From positions 1 to 12,590 of the forward strand of contig DAOVWW010000010.1 of assembly GCA_030636465.1 (NCBI GenBank): a stretch of DNA of 12,590 bases, in the 5' to 3' direction. Origin of the DNA: Gammaproteobacteria bacterium. Lineage in GTDB: Bacteria > Pseudomonadota > Gammaproteobacteria > BMS3Bbin11. The translations under genes and the position numbers were made by a program. Below are positions 6,562-12,590 of this stretch, one piece after another (position 1 is the first letter of the stretch; each line of letters opens with the position of its first letter). The notes below the pieces were generated by a model that saw nothing but the letters and a program-made list of their open reading frames with translations, searched no databases and was not told the DNA's origin.

Positions 6562-7955
6562 TGCAACAAAAATTTCTCTAAACGCTGTTGCAGATAAGCA
6601 TAAAAGGGGTTGTAGCGTAGTCGTTGTAAATCATTGGCATGAATGCTGAGGACACCTCGCTCACCGCGCGGAGATAAAAGACCTATATGCAGCTTGTAGA
6701 GATCATCAGGTTCGCTGCCATAAAGTGAATCGGTGGCAGGGAATGGCAGGGCGACGTGTGATAATGAATATACCGATGTTGGCCAGCTTATACCGGGCAT
6801 GTGTGAGCTTGTTATGTTGTCTATTGCCTTATTCCTTTCCTCGAGTATCAGGCTATCAGAAGACATATTGGTGAGTAAGGACAGTCGGTACTTGAGTGCT
6901 GGACCATTCATTAATAGATCCAGGTTTTCTCCCGGGTCTATTTGCAAAAAAGGTACAACAGCATCATGTCTGTTTATGTCAAAAACAATCAGTTCGCTAC
7001 CTTTATTATCCACCCTGTCGAGCAGATGTCTGATTACTGCAGATGTAGAGACTGTCGCATCGACAGCAGAAATAAATATCTGCGTTCTGGGGAATTCTTT
7101 TTTTCTTTGCTGTTCATCGAGCAGGTCAAGCTTGTTACTTATTGTCAGTGTCAGGCGGTACATCAGATCACCGGCATTTACGGCAAATGAGTTGTATTTA
7201 TATGGATCATATTCCGGGCCAATTGAATTCCATGCCAGTTTCTCCAGTCCCGGAATTTTTGACAGGTGTGATTGCCAGGATGCAAGAGCTGCGACAGCAG
7301 AGACACCAATGGCCGGTGAAATGAGAACCAGAGATTCCGGGCGGGGCAGGGATTCATCCTGAAGACTATCCAGTGCGTAGTTAACCGCCTGGGCAGCCCC
7401 CATGGAGTAACCAATAATATGCATTGCCTGATTTGAATCCAGGTTTTGATGCAGATGATGGGCTGCGAGCTTCACTGCGGCGGCCATGTCCTGCCAAGTT
7501 GAATGCACCAGTCCAGAAGGGATAGTGCCATGACCGGGCATTCTTAATCCCAGTACATAATATCCCTGCTTATGTAAGCTTTGAGCAATATTACGCAGGC
7601 TATAAGGTGAGTCTGACAAACCATGCAATAGCAGTACAGCGGCTACAGGGTTGTCATGTGGCAAAAGGAAGCTTCTGTTCCAGTTGATATCATGTACTGT
7701 CGGATCCGCCAGGCTGCCAGCATCATAGCGGATCAGCTGGTATTTCTTTTTTTCTGATGGTTTCTGGTAAATTTTTTGCTGCAGTTCTTCAAACAGTTTG
7801 TCTTCTAGTGATAAATAGTCAGAAAATGAGGTGACCACCGATAACTTTTTTGTACTAAATTCATGTTTCAGTTCGATTAAATGCCAATCCAGAAGCTCAG
7901 GTCGGTTCTGCATCAGGTAGATATAAAATATGATTGCCCCGAGCAGACTGCCCAC
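6558..7955 (-). CDS. Membrane-anchored alpha/beta hydrolase
   Basis: A protein of 465 aa from the GTG at 7955. Serine-hydrolase marks are the oxyanion segment LLHGLSDSPYSL (109-120), MPGHG (139-143), the nucleophile elbow GYSMG (Ser184), Asp299 in SAVDATVS as probable acid and His400 in SHVALPFP. Together they suggest an esterase or lipase-like enzyme; the substrate is unknown. The N-terminus is hydrophobic (MGSLLGAIIFYIYL) but short for a membrane segment. The frame stays open upstream to a stop at 8066-8064 with no ATG, GTG or TTG. An ATT at 8003 would add a lysine-containing start and lengthen the hydrophobic segment to about 22 residues, so the true start may be a rare codon there. The gene overlaps the propeller gene by GTGA, and the two enzymes of this neighbourhood share the hydrolase fold but little visible sequence. 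Confidence 0.85.
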   Translation of the reverse strand: MGSLLGAIIFYIYLMQNRPELLDWHLIELKHEFSTKKLSVVTSFSDYLSLEDKLFEELQQKIYQKPSEKKKYQLIRYDAGSLADPTVHDINWNRSFLLPHDNPVAAVLLLHGLSDSPYSLRNIAQSLHKQGYYVLGLRMPGHGTIPSGLVHSTWQDMAAAVKLAAHHLHQNLDSNQAMHIIGYSMGAAQAVNYALDSLQDESLPRPESLVLISPAIGVSAVAALASWQSHLSKIPGLEKLAWNSIGPEYDPYKYNSFAVNAGDLMYRLTLTISNKLDLLDEQQRKKEFPRTQIFISAVDATVSTSAVIRHLLDRVDNKGSELIVFDINRHDAVVPFLQIDPGENLDLLMNGPALKYRLSLLTNMSSDSLILEERNKAIDNITSSHMPGISWPTSVYSLSHVALPFPATDSLYGSEPDDLYKLHIGLLSPRGERGVLSIHANDLQRLRYNPFYAYLQQRLEKFLLQ

Positions 7956-8281
7956 TAAGGTGTAGGCAAGCGCCTGAAGTAACTTTTTTGCAAAATGTGT
8001 AATGTGATTGTGCCTGAGAGTATGAGTCGTATTAGTGGTATTGCAGTGACTACTTAATGTACGCTATATGAGTTCATTATTGAATTTCACCTGGAATGAC
8101 AGGATAACAGACAAGTGGTCGCATCGGCCTGATAGAGGGTCGTACTTATACTCTGAACGTCATCTAGACGTAGTTGTAATTGAGGGAGTCCATTAATAAT
8201 ATCAGAAAAACAAACTGAATTACTTAATGGTCGTGTTGTTTTCAGCTTACTTGAAAATTAGAAAAATACAGGGAAAAACAG
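7956..8281. promoter_or_regulatory. Intergenic region between hydrolase and 81-aa gene
   Basis: This 326-base stretch separates two divergent genes. The part up to about 8003 may code for an N-terminal extension of the hydrolase. A small inverted repeat lies at 8157-8161 and 8167-8171 with a five-base loop. AGGGA at 8270-8274 is the ribosome binding site of the downstream 81-aa gene, seven bases before its ATG. I could not identify a convincing promoter on either strand, and I see no RNA gene. Confidence 0.4.
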
Positions 8282-8527
8282 ATGTTTCGACGCAGCGATG
8301 ATGAGCAAAGCAGCATTAGTGTGTTTGTCGAAAAAAAGACCAGAATGCTCAAGTCAAAAGTAGATTACGCTCTACATGGTGAACATACACATTATTTTAG
8401 TAAAAAGGAGTCACTGGATCCCACCAGCAACCCCAAATGTAAAGTCTGCGGCCTTCTGCTGTCTGATTACAAGGTTCAGAAAAAGTTTGAAAAGCTGAAT
8501 AAGGAAGTAAAAAAGAAAATCGATTAA
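8282..8527 (+). CDS. Small protein with possible His/Cys zinc site
   Basis: This 81-aa protein is not recognised. It has an acidic/polar start, a central segment with His32, His35 and His37 (HGEHTH) and a single CKVC pair (Cys53, Cys56) about 16 residues further on. Such a set could bind one zinc ion, as in short zinc-ribbon-like proteins. The C-terminus is very lysine-rich (FEKLNKEVKKKID), which would favour nucleic acid or ribosome contact. No signal peptide is seen, so it is probably cytoplasmic. The ribosome binding site AGGGA lies seven bases before the ATG. It stands alone and converges on lpxO with a 34-base gap that has no clear hairpin. Zinc binding and any nucleic-acid role are inference. 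Confidence 0.72.
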   Translation: MFRRSDDEQSSISVFVEKKTRMLKSKVDYALHGEHTHYFSKKESLDPTSNPKCKVCGLLLSDYKVQKKFEKLNKEVKKKID

Positions 8528-8561
8528 TAGCTTTATTTTTATAGCCATATTTATACTTGGT

Positions 8562-9476
8562 TTAGAAAAAAATCAAATACAGAATTCCTGCATAAAGAAT
8601 GTATTTGACGGTGTAATAAAGGCTCTTGTTGTACTTCTTCAGGCGTTTGCCTACCAGTCTTACTTGATAAACATAATGAAAAGCACGGTTTAAAATCCCG
8701 ATTTTATCGCTATCTGTATTTTTTGTTGCTGCAGCTGACACGAAGAAACGGCCAAATATTCGATTAAACCATGTTGCCACAGGATTGTTCATCGGTCGTT
8801 CAATGTCGCAGAAGAATATCAGGCGGTCAACATCAGTGTTGTTTTCAGCGTGATGAATAAAGGTCTCATCGAACAGGACATCTTCGCCGTCACGCCACGA
8901 ATAGTCTTCGCCATCAACACGAATAAAGCAGTCATCAGAGTTGGGGGTGACAAGCCCGAGATGATAACGGATAGATCCGGCAAACGGGTCACGGTGGCGA
9001 ACCAGTGTTGCACCGGGTGGCAGCATGGTAAACATGGCTGCTTTTACAGTTGGCGTTTGTTTTAGCAACTCAATAGTTTTCGGGCAAAGTTCCTGAGCAG
9101 AAGGAAGATAGTCCTGATACCACTTTAGGTAAAAGCGCTTCCAGCCGGTTCTGAAAAAAGAGTTAAATGCGAGGTCGTCGAGCTTATCGGATTTTTTCAC
9201 CTGGCCCATTTTTGAAGCGTTAATTGCTTCGTCCCGGATGACCTCCCAATTGTCCCTGAAAAGCTGAATTTCCGGAAAATCTACACTGTCCAGATATGGC
9301 TTATTAGGGACGCTGGAGAACATATACATCAGGCTGTTTACGGGCGCCATGATCGTCGAATGGTCACCCAGTTGCCTGAAGAAGCTATGCCTTACCTTGC
9401 CTCGGTAATGCACATATATTGCAGATAGAATAAAAAAATAAAGTAAAAGCAGTTTTGGAGTAAATAATTCTGACAC
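8562..9476 (-). CDS. lpxO: Lipid A 2-hydroxylase, Fe(II)/2-oxoglutarate dioxygenase
   Basis: LpxO-type enzymes hydroxylate a secondary acyl chain of lipid A at C2 using Fe(II), O2 and 2-oxoglutarate at the inner membrane. From the GTG at 9476 the protein is 304 aa, close to the family norm. It has an N-terminal membrane segment (about 5-22), the family stretch YVHYRGKVRH, SFFRTGWKRFYLKW, and the dioxygenase ligands His161-x-Asp163 in HRDPFAGSIRYHLGL, His208 in DETFIHHAEN and Arg218 as 2-oxoglutarate contact. A second hydrophobic segment lies at the C-terminus. The frame is open to an ATG at 9569, but GAGG five bases before the GTG and the usual LpxO N-terminus favour 9476. The gene is monocistronic here and divergent from the heptad protein. 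Aspartyl/asparaginyl beta-hydroxylase is the general superfamily; LpxO is the most specific supported call. Confidence 0.88.
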   Translation of the reverse strand: MSELFTPKLLLLYFFILSAIYVHYRGKVRHSFFRQLGDHSTIMAPVNSLMYMFSSVPNKPYLDSVDFPEIQLFRDNWEVIRDEAINASKMGQVKKSDKLDDLAFNSFFRTGWKRFYLKWYQDYLPSAQELCPKTIELLKQTPTVKAAMFTMLPPGATLVRHRDPFAGSIRYHLGLVTPNSDDCFIRVDGEDYSWRDGEDVLFDETFIHHAENNTDVDRLIFFCDIERPMNNPVATWFNRIFGRFFVSAAATKNTDSDKIGILNRAFHYVYQVRLVGKRLKKYNKSLYYTVKYILYAGILYLIFF

Positions 9477-9649
9477 AATAGCCTCGTTACTAAACCTGAT
9501 TTGATCATCAGGGTTGCCTGATAAGCCCTGATTAGCTGAATATAGAAAACAAGAATGGATAGGGTACATATTGTATCCTATCCCTTGCAGAATATTTCAC
9601 TATGATCCATGTCAAGTATCTACAAAATACAGATTAATTCCGAATTTAG

Positions 9650-9678
9650 TTGATCGCTGGCTGTTATTAGGCTATTTA
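9650..9678 (+). promoter_or_regulatory. Candidate promoter for the heptad-protein operon
   Basis: TTGATC (9650-9655), a 17-base spacer and TATTTA (9673-9678) form a weak sigma70-like pair ahead of the gene at 9714. The -35 is a fair match (four of six), the -10 is poor. It lies in the divergent gap with lpxO. Confidence 0.3.
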
Positions 9679-9713
9679 TAAGTTTATAAAAATTAAATGG
9701 GAAACAATGCAGT

Positions 9714-10274
9714 ATGGCTAGTAAAAAAGAACCTGCAGTAGAGGACATGTCTTCTGACGAGCAGGAATACCTGGAACGAACTGCATTACTTGGTCTGGAG
9801 TATGTGCTTGCTGATTTTGCCCGCGAATTCCAGGCTGCAACACGTCGCTGGGAGAAGCTTGTCTGGCCGGCAATGGTTATTTTTTCACTGCTGGCGATTT
9901 CAGGATTCTGGCTTATTTACAGCATTACTGAAGATATGCACAGGATGTCGACAAGTATGGATCCTCAGATGTCTGAAAATCTCGGCAGCATGTCGAGAAA
10001 TATTGAAACACTTACCTCGAATATTGAAAATATGGATTTGAATATTTCTCTCCTGCCCGACAGTATTAATGAGATGAGTTTTCATATTGCGCATATGGAT
10101 GGATCTATGTCGGCAATGCAAAAAGATATATCCGGCATGTCATACAATATCTCAAACATGAATCAATCAATAAACGCGATGACTTATAATACCGGTGCGA
10201 TGTCTGAAGATATGAATAGATTGAATAGAAACATTGGTAAGCCAATGCGATTCATGAACAATTTTATTCCATAG
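9714..10274 (+). CDS. Membrane-anchored protein with 13 Met/Ile heptads
   Basis: This 186-aa protein has an acidic cytoplasmic N-terminus, one membrane segment (about 50-70) and then a striking repeat. From residue 86 to 176 it reads as 13 uninterrupted heptads with Met or Leu at one core position and mostly Ile, Leu or Met four residues later. Representative units are MSRNIET, MSYNISN and MNQSINA. Spacing of 4 and 3 is that of a two-core coiled coil, so the external part should form a long parallel rod, probably an oligomer. Asn is common just before the Ile. The start ATG has a moderate GGGA 11 bases upstream; ATGs at 9697 and 9707 are out of frame. The DUF4136 gene follows 16 bases later and is probably co-transcribed. 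Function is unknown; a spacer or sensor across the periplasm is inference. Confidence 0.8.
   Translation: MASKKEPAVEDMSSDEQEYLERTALLGLEYVLADFAREFQAATRRWEKLVWPAMVIFSLLAISGFWLIYSITEDMHRMSTSMDPQMSENLGSMSRNIETLTSNIENMDLNISLLPDSINEMSFHIAHMDGSMSAMQKDISGMSYNISNMNQSINAMTYNTGAMSEDMNRLNRNIGKPMRFMNNFIP
9969..10241 (+). repeat. Heptad-coding tandem repeat (21-base period)
   Basis: Codons 86-176 of the 186-aa gene encode 13 consecutive seven-residue units. The period is exact at the protein level, with no insertions, but the DNA units have diverged in sequence, so this is an old repeat kept by protein constraint rather than a recent expansion. Confidence 0.7.
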
Positions 10275-10290
10275 GGGAGCCTCTGTTCAT

Positions 10291-10899
10291 ATGAGAAAGA
10301 TGCCACTACTGAAGATATTATCGCAAACGGTAGTGCTGGTCTCAGTTTTGCTCCTGAATGCCTGCGTAGGTACACCTGAAGTTCGTGTCAATATTGATAA
10401 GAGTGCAGATTTCTCAAGCTATCACACCTATGGTTTTGTCGAACCCTTAGGGACAGATAAAGCCGGATACACCACACTGGTTACAAATTATCTCAGGGAA
10501 GCGGTAAGCACAGAACTTGAAAGGCGCGATTATGTCTATTCCAGTAATCCGGACCTGCTGGTAAATTTCTATACGCGTCTTGAGAGCCGTACATTTATAA
10601 GTTCTGCACCAACACCCGTCTATTATGGGGGTTATTATGATTACCGTCATGGGGTGTATGCTACGTATCCACGATACATTTATCGTCCCCATAGCTATAA
10701 TTATCAAGAAGGTACAGTTAACGTGGACCTGGTTGATGCTAAGAAAAAGCAGATGGTATGGGAAGGCGTAGCCGTCAATGAAGTTGACTCTCAGGATCTC
10801 GGTAACCCTCAACAGGCATTTAACAAAGTTATCGCAGCTATTTTTGTGCGATACCCGTATCGGGCGGGTGGCATAGAAATAAAGACTGAGAAGAAGTAA
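10291..10899 (+). CDS. DUF4136 family lipoprotein
   Basis: This 202-aa protein begins with a lipoprotein signal ending in LLNAC, with the acylated Cys at residue 25, so it should be anchored to a membrane. The mature part matches DUF4136: VNIDKSADFSSYHTYGFVEP near the start, NYLREAVSTELERRDY, NPDLLVNFYTRLE, a Tyr/Gly-rich middle (about 110-140) and GTVNVDLVDAKKKQMVWEGVAVNEV towards the end. No enzyme function is known for the family. A GGGGAG sits about 12 bases before the ATG at 10291, rather far; ATG 10300 is an alternative and leaves the signal peptide intact. It follows the heptad protein by 16 bases, suggesting an operon and a shared envelope role. The gene converges with the Crp/Fnr gene with a 25-base gap. 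Confidence 0.85.
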   Translation: MRKMPLLKILSQTVVLVSVLLLNACVGTPEVRVNIDKSADFSSYHTYGFVEPLGTDKAGYTTLVTNYLREAVSTELERRDYVYSSNPDLLVNFYTRLESRTFISSAPTPVYYGGYYDYRHGVYATYPRYIYRPHSYNYQEGTVNVDLVDAKKKQMVWEGVAVNEVDSQDLGNPQQAFNKVIAAIFVRYPYRAGGIEIKTEKK

Positions 10900-10924
10900 C
10901 TGAAGATTGTTTAAATCGACACTA

Positions 10925-11587
10925 TTACTTGTACTTGCACTTATCCGGCAGGGCTTTTCTGATAGTGATTGATGTCTTTGAGGTTTCTATATAACCATCA
11001 GCTTTTAAATTTTTGAATATACGGCTGACCATTTCTCGAGAAGCACCGATCATGTTGCCAAGTTCCTGCTGAGTAGGTTTTGGCTCCACTTTTAAGATAC
11101 CACCTACCTCTGAACTCAATGTCAGTAGCGTCGCTCTTAATCTGCCATAGACACCCATGAGTGCAAGCTGTCGCTGTGATTCGGTTGCTACACGTAGACG
11201 TTTTGCAGCTGTTTTCAGCAGGCTTATAGCCATGTCAGGGTTTTTCTGCAGACATCGCAAAAAATCCTCTGATTTGATTATAGATACATCACAGGCACTG
11301 AGTGTTACAGCAGAGGCAGACCGTGGTTCATGGTCTATGAGAGAGAGGTCACCAAAATAATCCCCTTTGCCCAGTTCATTGAGCAACATCTCTCGTCCAT
11401 TATTGTCACTAATATAGATTTTTATTTTTCCCTGTCTGACGATATAGAGAGAATCTGAGTGATCACCTTCACGAAAAATAACAACATTTTTCGCGTAGCT
11501 ACGATGGCAGGCCTGAGCAGATAATAGCTCAAGGTGGGCTTTGGATAAATTAGAAAATAAAGGGATAGAGCTTAGAACTGTATTCAT
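10925..11587 (-). CDS. Crp/Fnr family transcriptional regulator
   Basis: This 220-aa regulator has an N-terminal cyclic-nucleotide-binding-like beta barrel (about 5-125), a linking helix (about 115-140) and a C-terminal winged helix-turn-helix (about 145-210). The effector-pocket stretch is FGDLSLIDHEPRSASAV (78-94): Arg89-Ser90 are kept but the usual Glu after Gly is Asp80, so cAMP binding is not certain. The recognition region is TQQELGNMIGASREMVSRIFKNL (172-194). Cysteines 27, 99, 112 and 217 do not form the FNR N-terminal Fe-S set, so it is not an O2-sensing FNR. The ATG has only a weak ribosome binding site. Two near-identical 18-base direct repeats lie 22 and 58 bases upstream. Targets are unknown. 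Proximity to dsr is about 8 kb, which gives no evidence for dsr control. Confidence 0.9.
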   Translation of the reverse strand: MNTVLSSIPLFSNLSKAHLELLSAQACHRSYAKNVVIFREGDHSDSLYIVRQGKIKIYISDNNGREMLLNELGKGDYFGDLSLIDHEPRSASAVTLSACDVSIIKSEDFLRCLQKNPDMAISLLKTAAKRLRVATESQRQLALMGVYGRLRATLLTLSSEVGGILKVEPKPTQQELGNMIGASREMVSRIFKNLKADGYIETSKTSITIRKALPDKCKYK

Positions 11588-11608
11588 ATCATTCTGCTGA
11601 GCGAATAG

Positions 11609-11662
11609 TTAATTGTTAATTGCTACAGGAGCCTATAAATATCTTTAATTGTTATTTGTTAC
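11609..11662. repeat. Pair of 18-base direct repeats upstream of Crp/Fnr gene
   Basis: The two units, 11609-11626 and 11645-11662, match at 16 of 18 positions (first unit TTAATTGTTAATTGCTAC). Their starts are 36 bases apart. They lie in the divergent gap, just upstream of the regulator start at 11587, where an operator would be expected. They do not match a known CRP or FNR consensus. Confidence 0.6.
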
Positions 11663-11792
11663 TTGATGATTTTAAAAGTACTATTACGGTAATTTGAATG
11701 CAAGCTCGATGTTACTAGCAGAAAGATATAAACGAGTATCTTCAAATTAACAAACATTAGAACAGGCTTGGTAATATGGAGTGAATTGCCTC

Positions 11793-12590
11793 GTGATAGT
11801 ACTTAGAGATTCTGTGAAAGAGTTATCTTTTTATCTTTTGGTTGCCTCGTTCTGTTGGCAATCAACAGTTGTGTTAGCTAAGCAAAAATTACATCAGGAT
11901 GACTGGTATTTATCTCAGCCTGGGGATAGAGCAACAATCCAGATGTCTGGTCATGAATCAGAACGCGCTGCTATTGCTTATATAGAAAAAGAAAATTTGT
12001 CTGGTGATGTTGGTTATTATCAGACATTAAATAAAGACATGCCCTGGTATGCCGTAACTTATGGTAATTTTAAGTCAGTTGAAGCAGCACGAGCCCATGT
12101 GAAACTGCTGCCGAATAGACTGCAACAACACTCACCCTGGCCAAGAACATTTCAGAAAATCGGGGCATTAATCAAAACTGCCGAACTGCTAACAGACGAC
12201 CCTGGTGAGGCAATTGATGTTAGCAGCAGAGAAGAAAATAACCCTGTAAGGACAAATAAACAGCCCGTGGCAGCAAATTGGGAGAGTGGCCAGGCTGCTT
12301 ATGATGCCGGCAATTACCATGAGGCGCATAATATCTGGCAGGTGTTGGCAGAGCAGGGCGATGAACTTTCTCAATTTAATCTCGCTGTAACGTACAGCAG
12401 TGGTGAAGGCACTGAAAAAAATGACCGGTATGCCCTTGAGTGGTACACGAAATCAGCTGAACAGGGATATGCGCCTGCACAATTTAATCTTGGCGCTGTT
12501 TACCTGGAAGGAAAGTTTACTGATGAAGAGGCGAAAAAGGCGGCAACATGGTGGCAGATGGCTGCAGATCAGGGGTTTGTTCAGGCTCAA
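11793..12590 (+). CDS. Exported SPOR and Sel1-repeat protein (partial, right edge)
   Basis: The open frame continues past the window edge; 266 codons are visible. From GTG 11793 there is a signal peptide (hydrophobic at about 11-28, likely cut after VLA at 29). A SPOR-like domain follows (about 48-123), with the DamX-type features LSGD/YYQTL, PWYAVTYGNF and a final PWPRTF; SPOR domains bind denuded septal peptidoglycan. From about 163, Sel1/TPR-type repeats begin, with AYDAGNYHEAHNIWQVLAEQGD, AEQGYAPAQFNLGAVYLEG and AADQGFVQAQ. The protein is likely periplasmic and protein-interacting. GGAG lies about 11 bases before the GTG; GTG 11781 is in frame but has a poorer site and GTG 11814 is too far into the signal. 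It was identified by direct translation because no ATG starts it. Confidence 0.85.
   Translation, partial: MIVLRDSVKELSFYLLVASFCWQSTVVLAKQKLHQDDWYLSQPGDRATIQMSGHESERAAIAYIEKENLSGDVGYYQTLNKDMPWYAVTYGNFKSVEAARAHVKLLPNRLQQHSPWPRTFQKIGALIKTAELLTDDPGEAIDVSSREENNPVRTNKQPVAANWESGQAAYDAGNYHEAHNIWQVLAEQGDELSQFNLAVTYSSGEGTEKNDRYALEWYTKSAEQGYAPAQFNLGAVYLEGKFTDEEAKKAATWWQMAADQGFVQAQ

Noticed and set aside
6733..7362. 209-aa open frame on the plus strand
   Set aside because: Lies wholly antisense to the alpha/beta hydrolase with its catalytic motifs; low-complexity Ser/Leu content typical of a shadow.
10447..10812. 121-aa open frame on the minus strand
   Set aside because: Antisense to the DUF4136 gene, which has clear family motifs.
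10925..11587. Assignment of the regulator as FNR
   Set aside because: The N-terminal cysteine set needed for the Fe-S cluster is absent.

Overview
The window looks like a chromosomal segment of a sulfur-oxidising gammaproteobacterium with moderate to low G+C. This rests on dsrA and dsrB, whose DsrB cluster motif (CCQINCGGQGDI) resembles the reverse, oxidative type as I remember it, together with a lipid A hydroxylase (LpxO), a DamX-like SPOR domain and several lipoproteins, all typical of Gram-negative proteobacteria. I cannot name the genus.

Layout. (1) Positions 1-2466, minus strand: the start of a reverse dissimilatory sulfite reductase operon, dsrA then dsrB. At the very left edge there is a Shine-Dalgarno and an ATG for the next gene, probably dsrE. 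A 12-bp stem-loop with a possible competing partner lies between dsrA and dsrB. (2) 2467-2855: a non-coding region that should hold the dsr promoter. (3) 2856-7955: a mostly minus-strand group of poorly described envelope proteins. It contains a membrane-anchored 232-aa protein, a lipoprotein alpha/beta hydrolase, and a translationally coupled pair made of a membrane-anchored alpha/beta hydrolase and a membrane-anchored WDG-repeat (beta-propeller-like) protein. A small ribbon-helix-helix-like gene (+) diverges from the lipoprotein hydrolase. (4) 7956-8281: intergenic. (5) 8282-8527 (+): an 81-aa protein with a possible zinc site. (6) 8562-9476 (-): lpxO. (7) 9714-10899 (+): a two-gene unit of a membrane-anchored protein with 13 near-perfect Met/Ile heptads and a DUF4136 lipoprotein. 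(8) 10925-11587 (-): a Crp/Fnr-family regulator with direct repeats just upstream. (9) 11793 to the right edge (+): an exported SPOR-Sel1 repeat protein, cut by the window.

How it fits together. DsrAB is cytoplasmic and oxidises stored sulfur to sulfite. Most of the remaining genes encode proteins of the cell envelope: lipoproteins, membrane-anchored hydrolases, lipid A hydroxylation and a SPOR protein. I see no evidence that they belong to the Dsr pathway. No mobile element, CRISPR array, tRNA or rRNA was seen. The most unusual items are the hydrolase/propeller pair (GTGA overlap, EF-hand-like loop, likely non-AUG or mis-set start), the uninterrupted heptad protein, the dsrA-dsrB stem-loop and the 18-nt direct repeats at the Crp/Fnr promoter.
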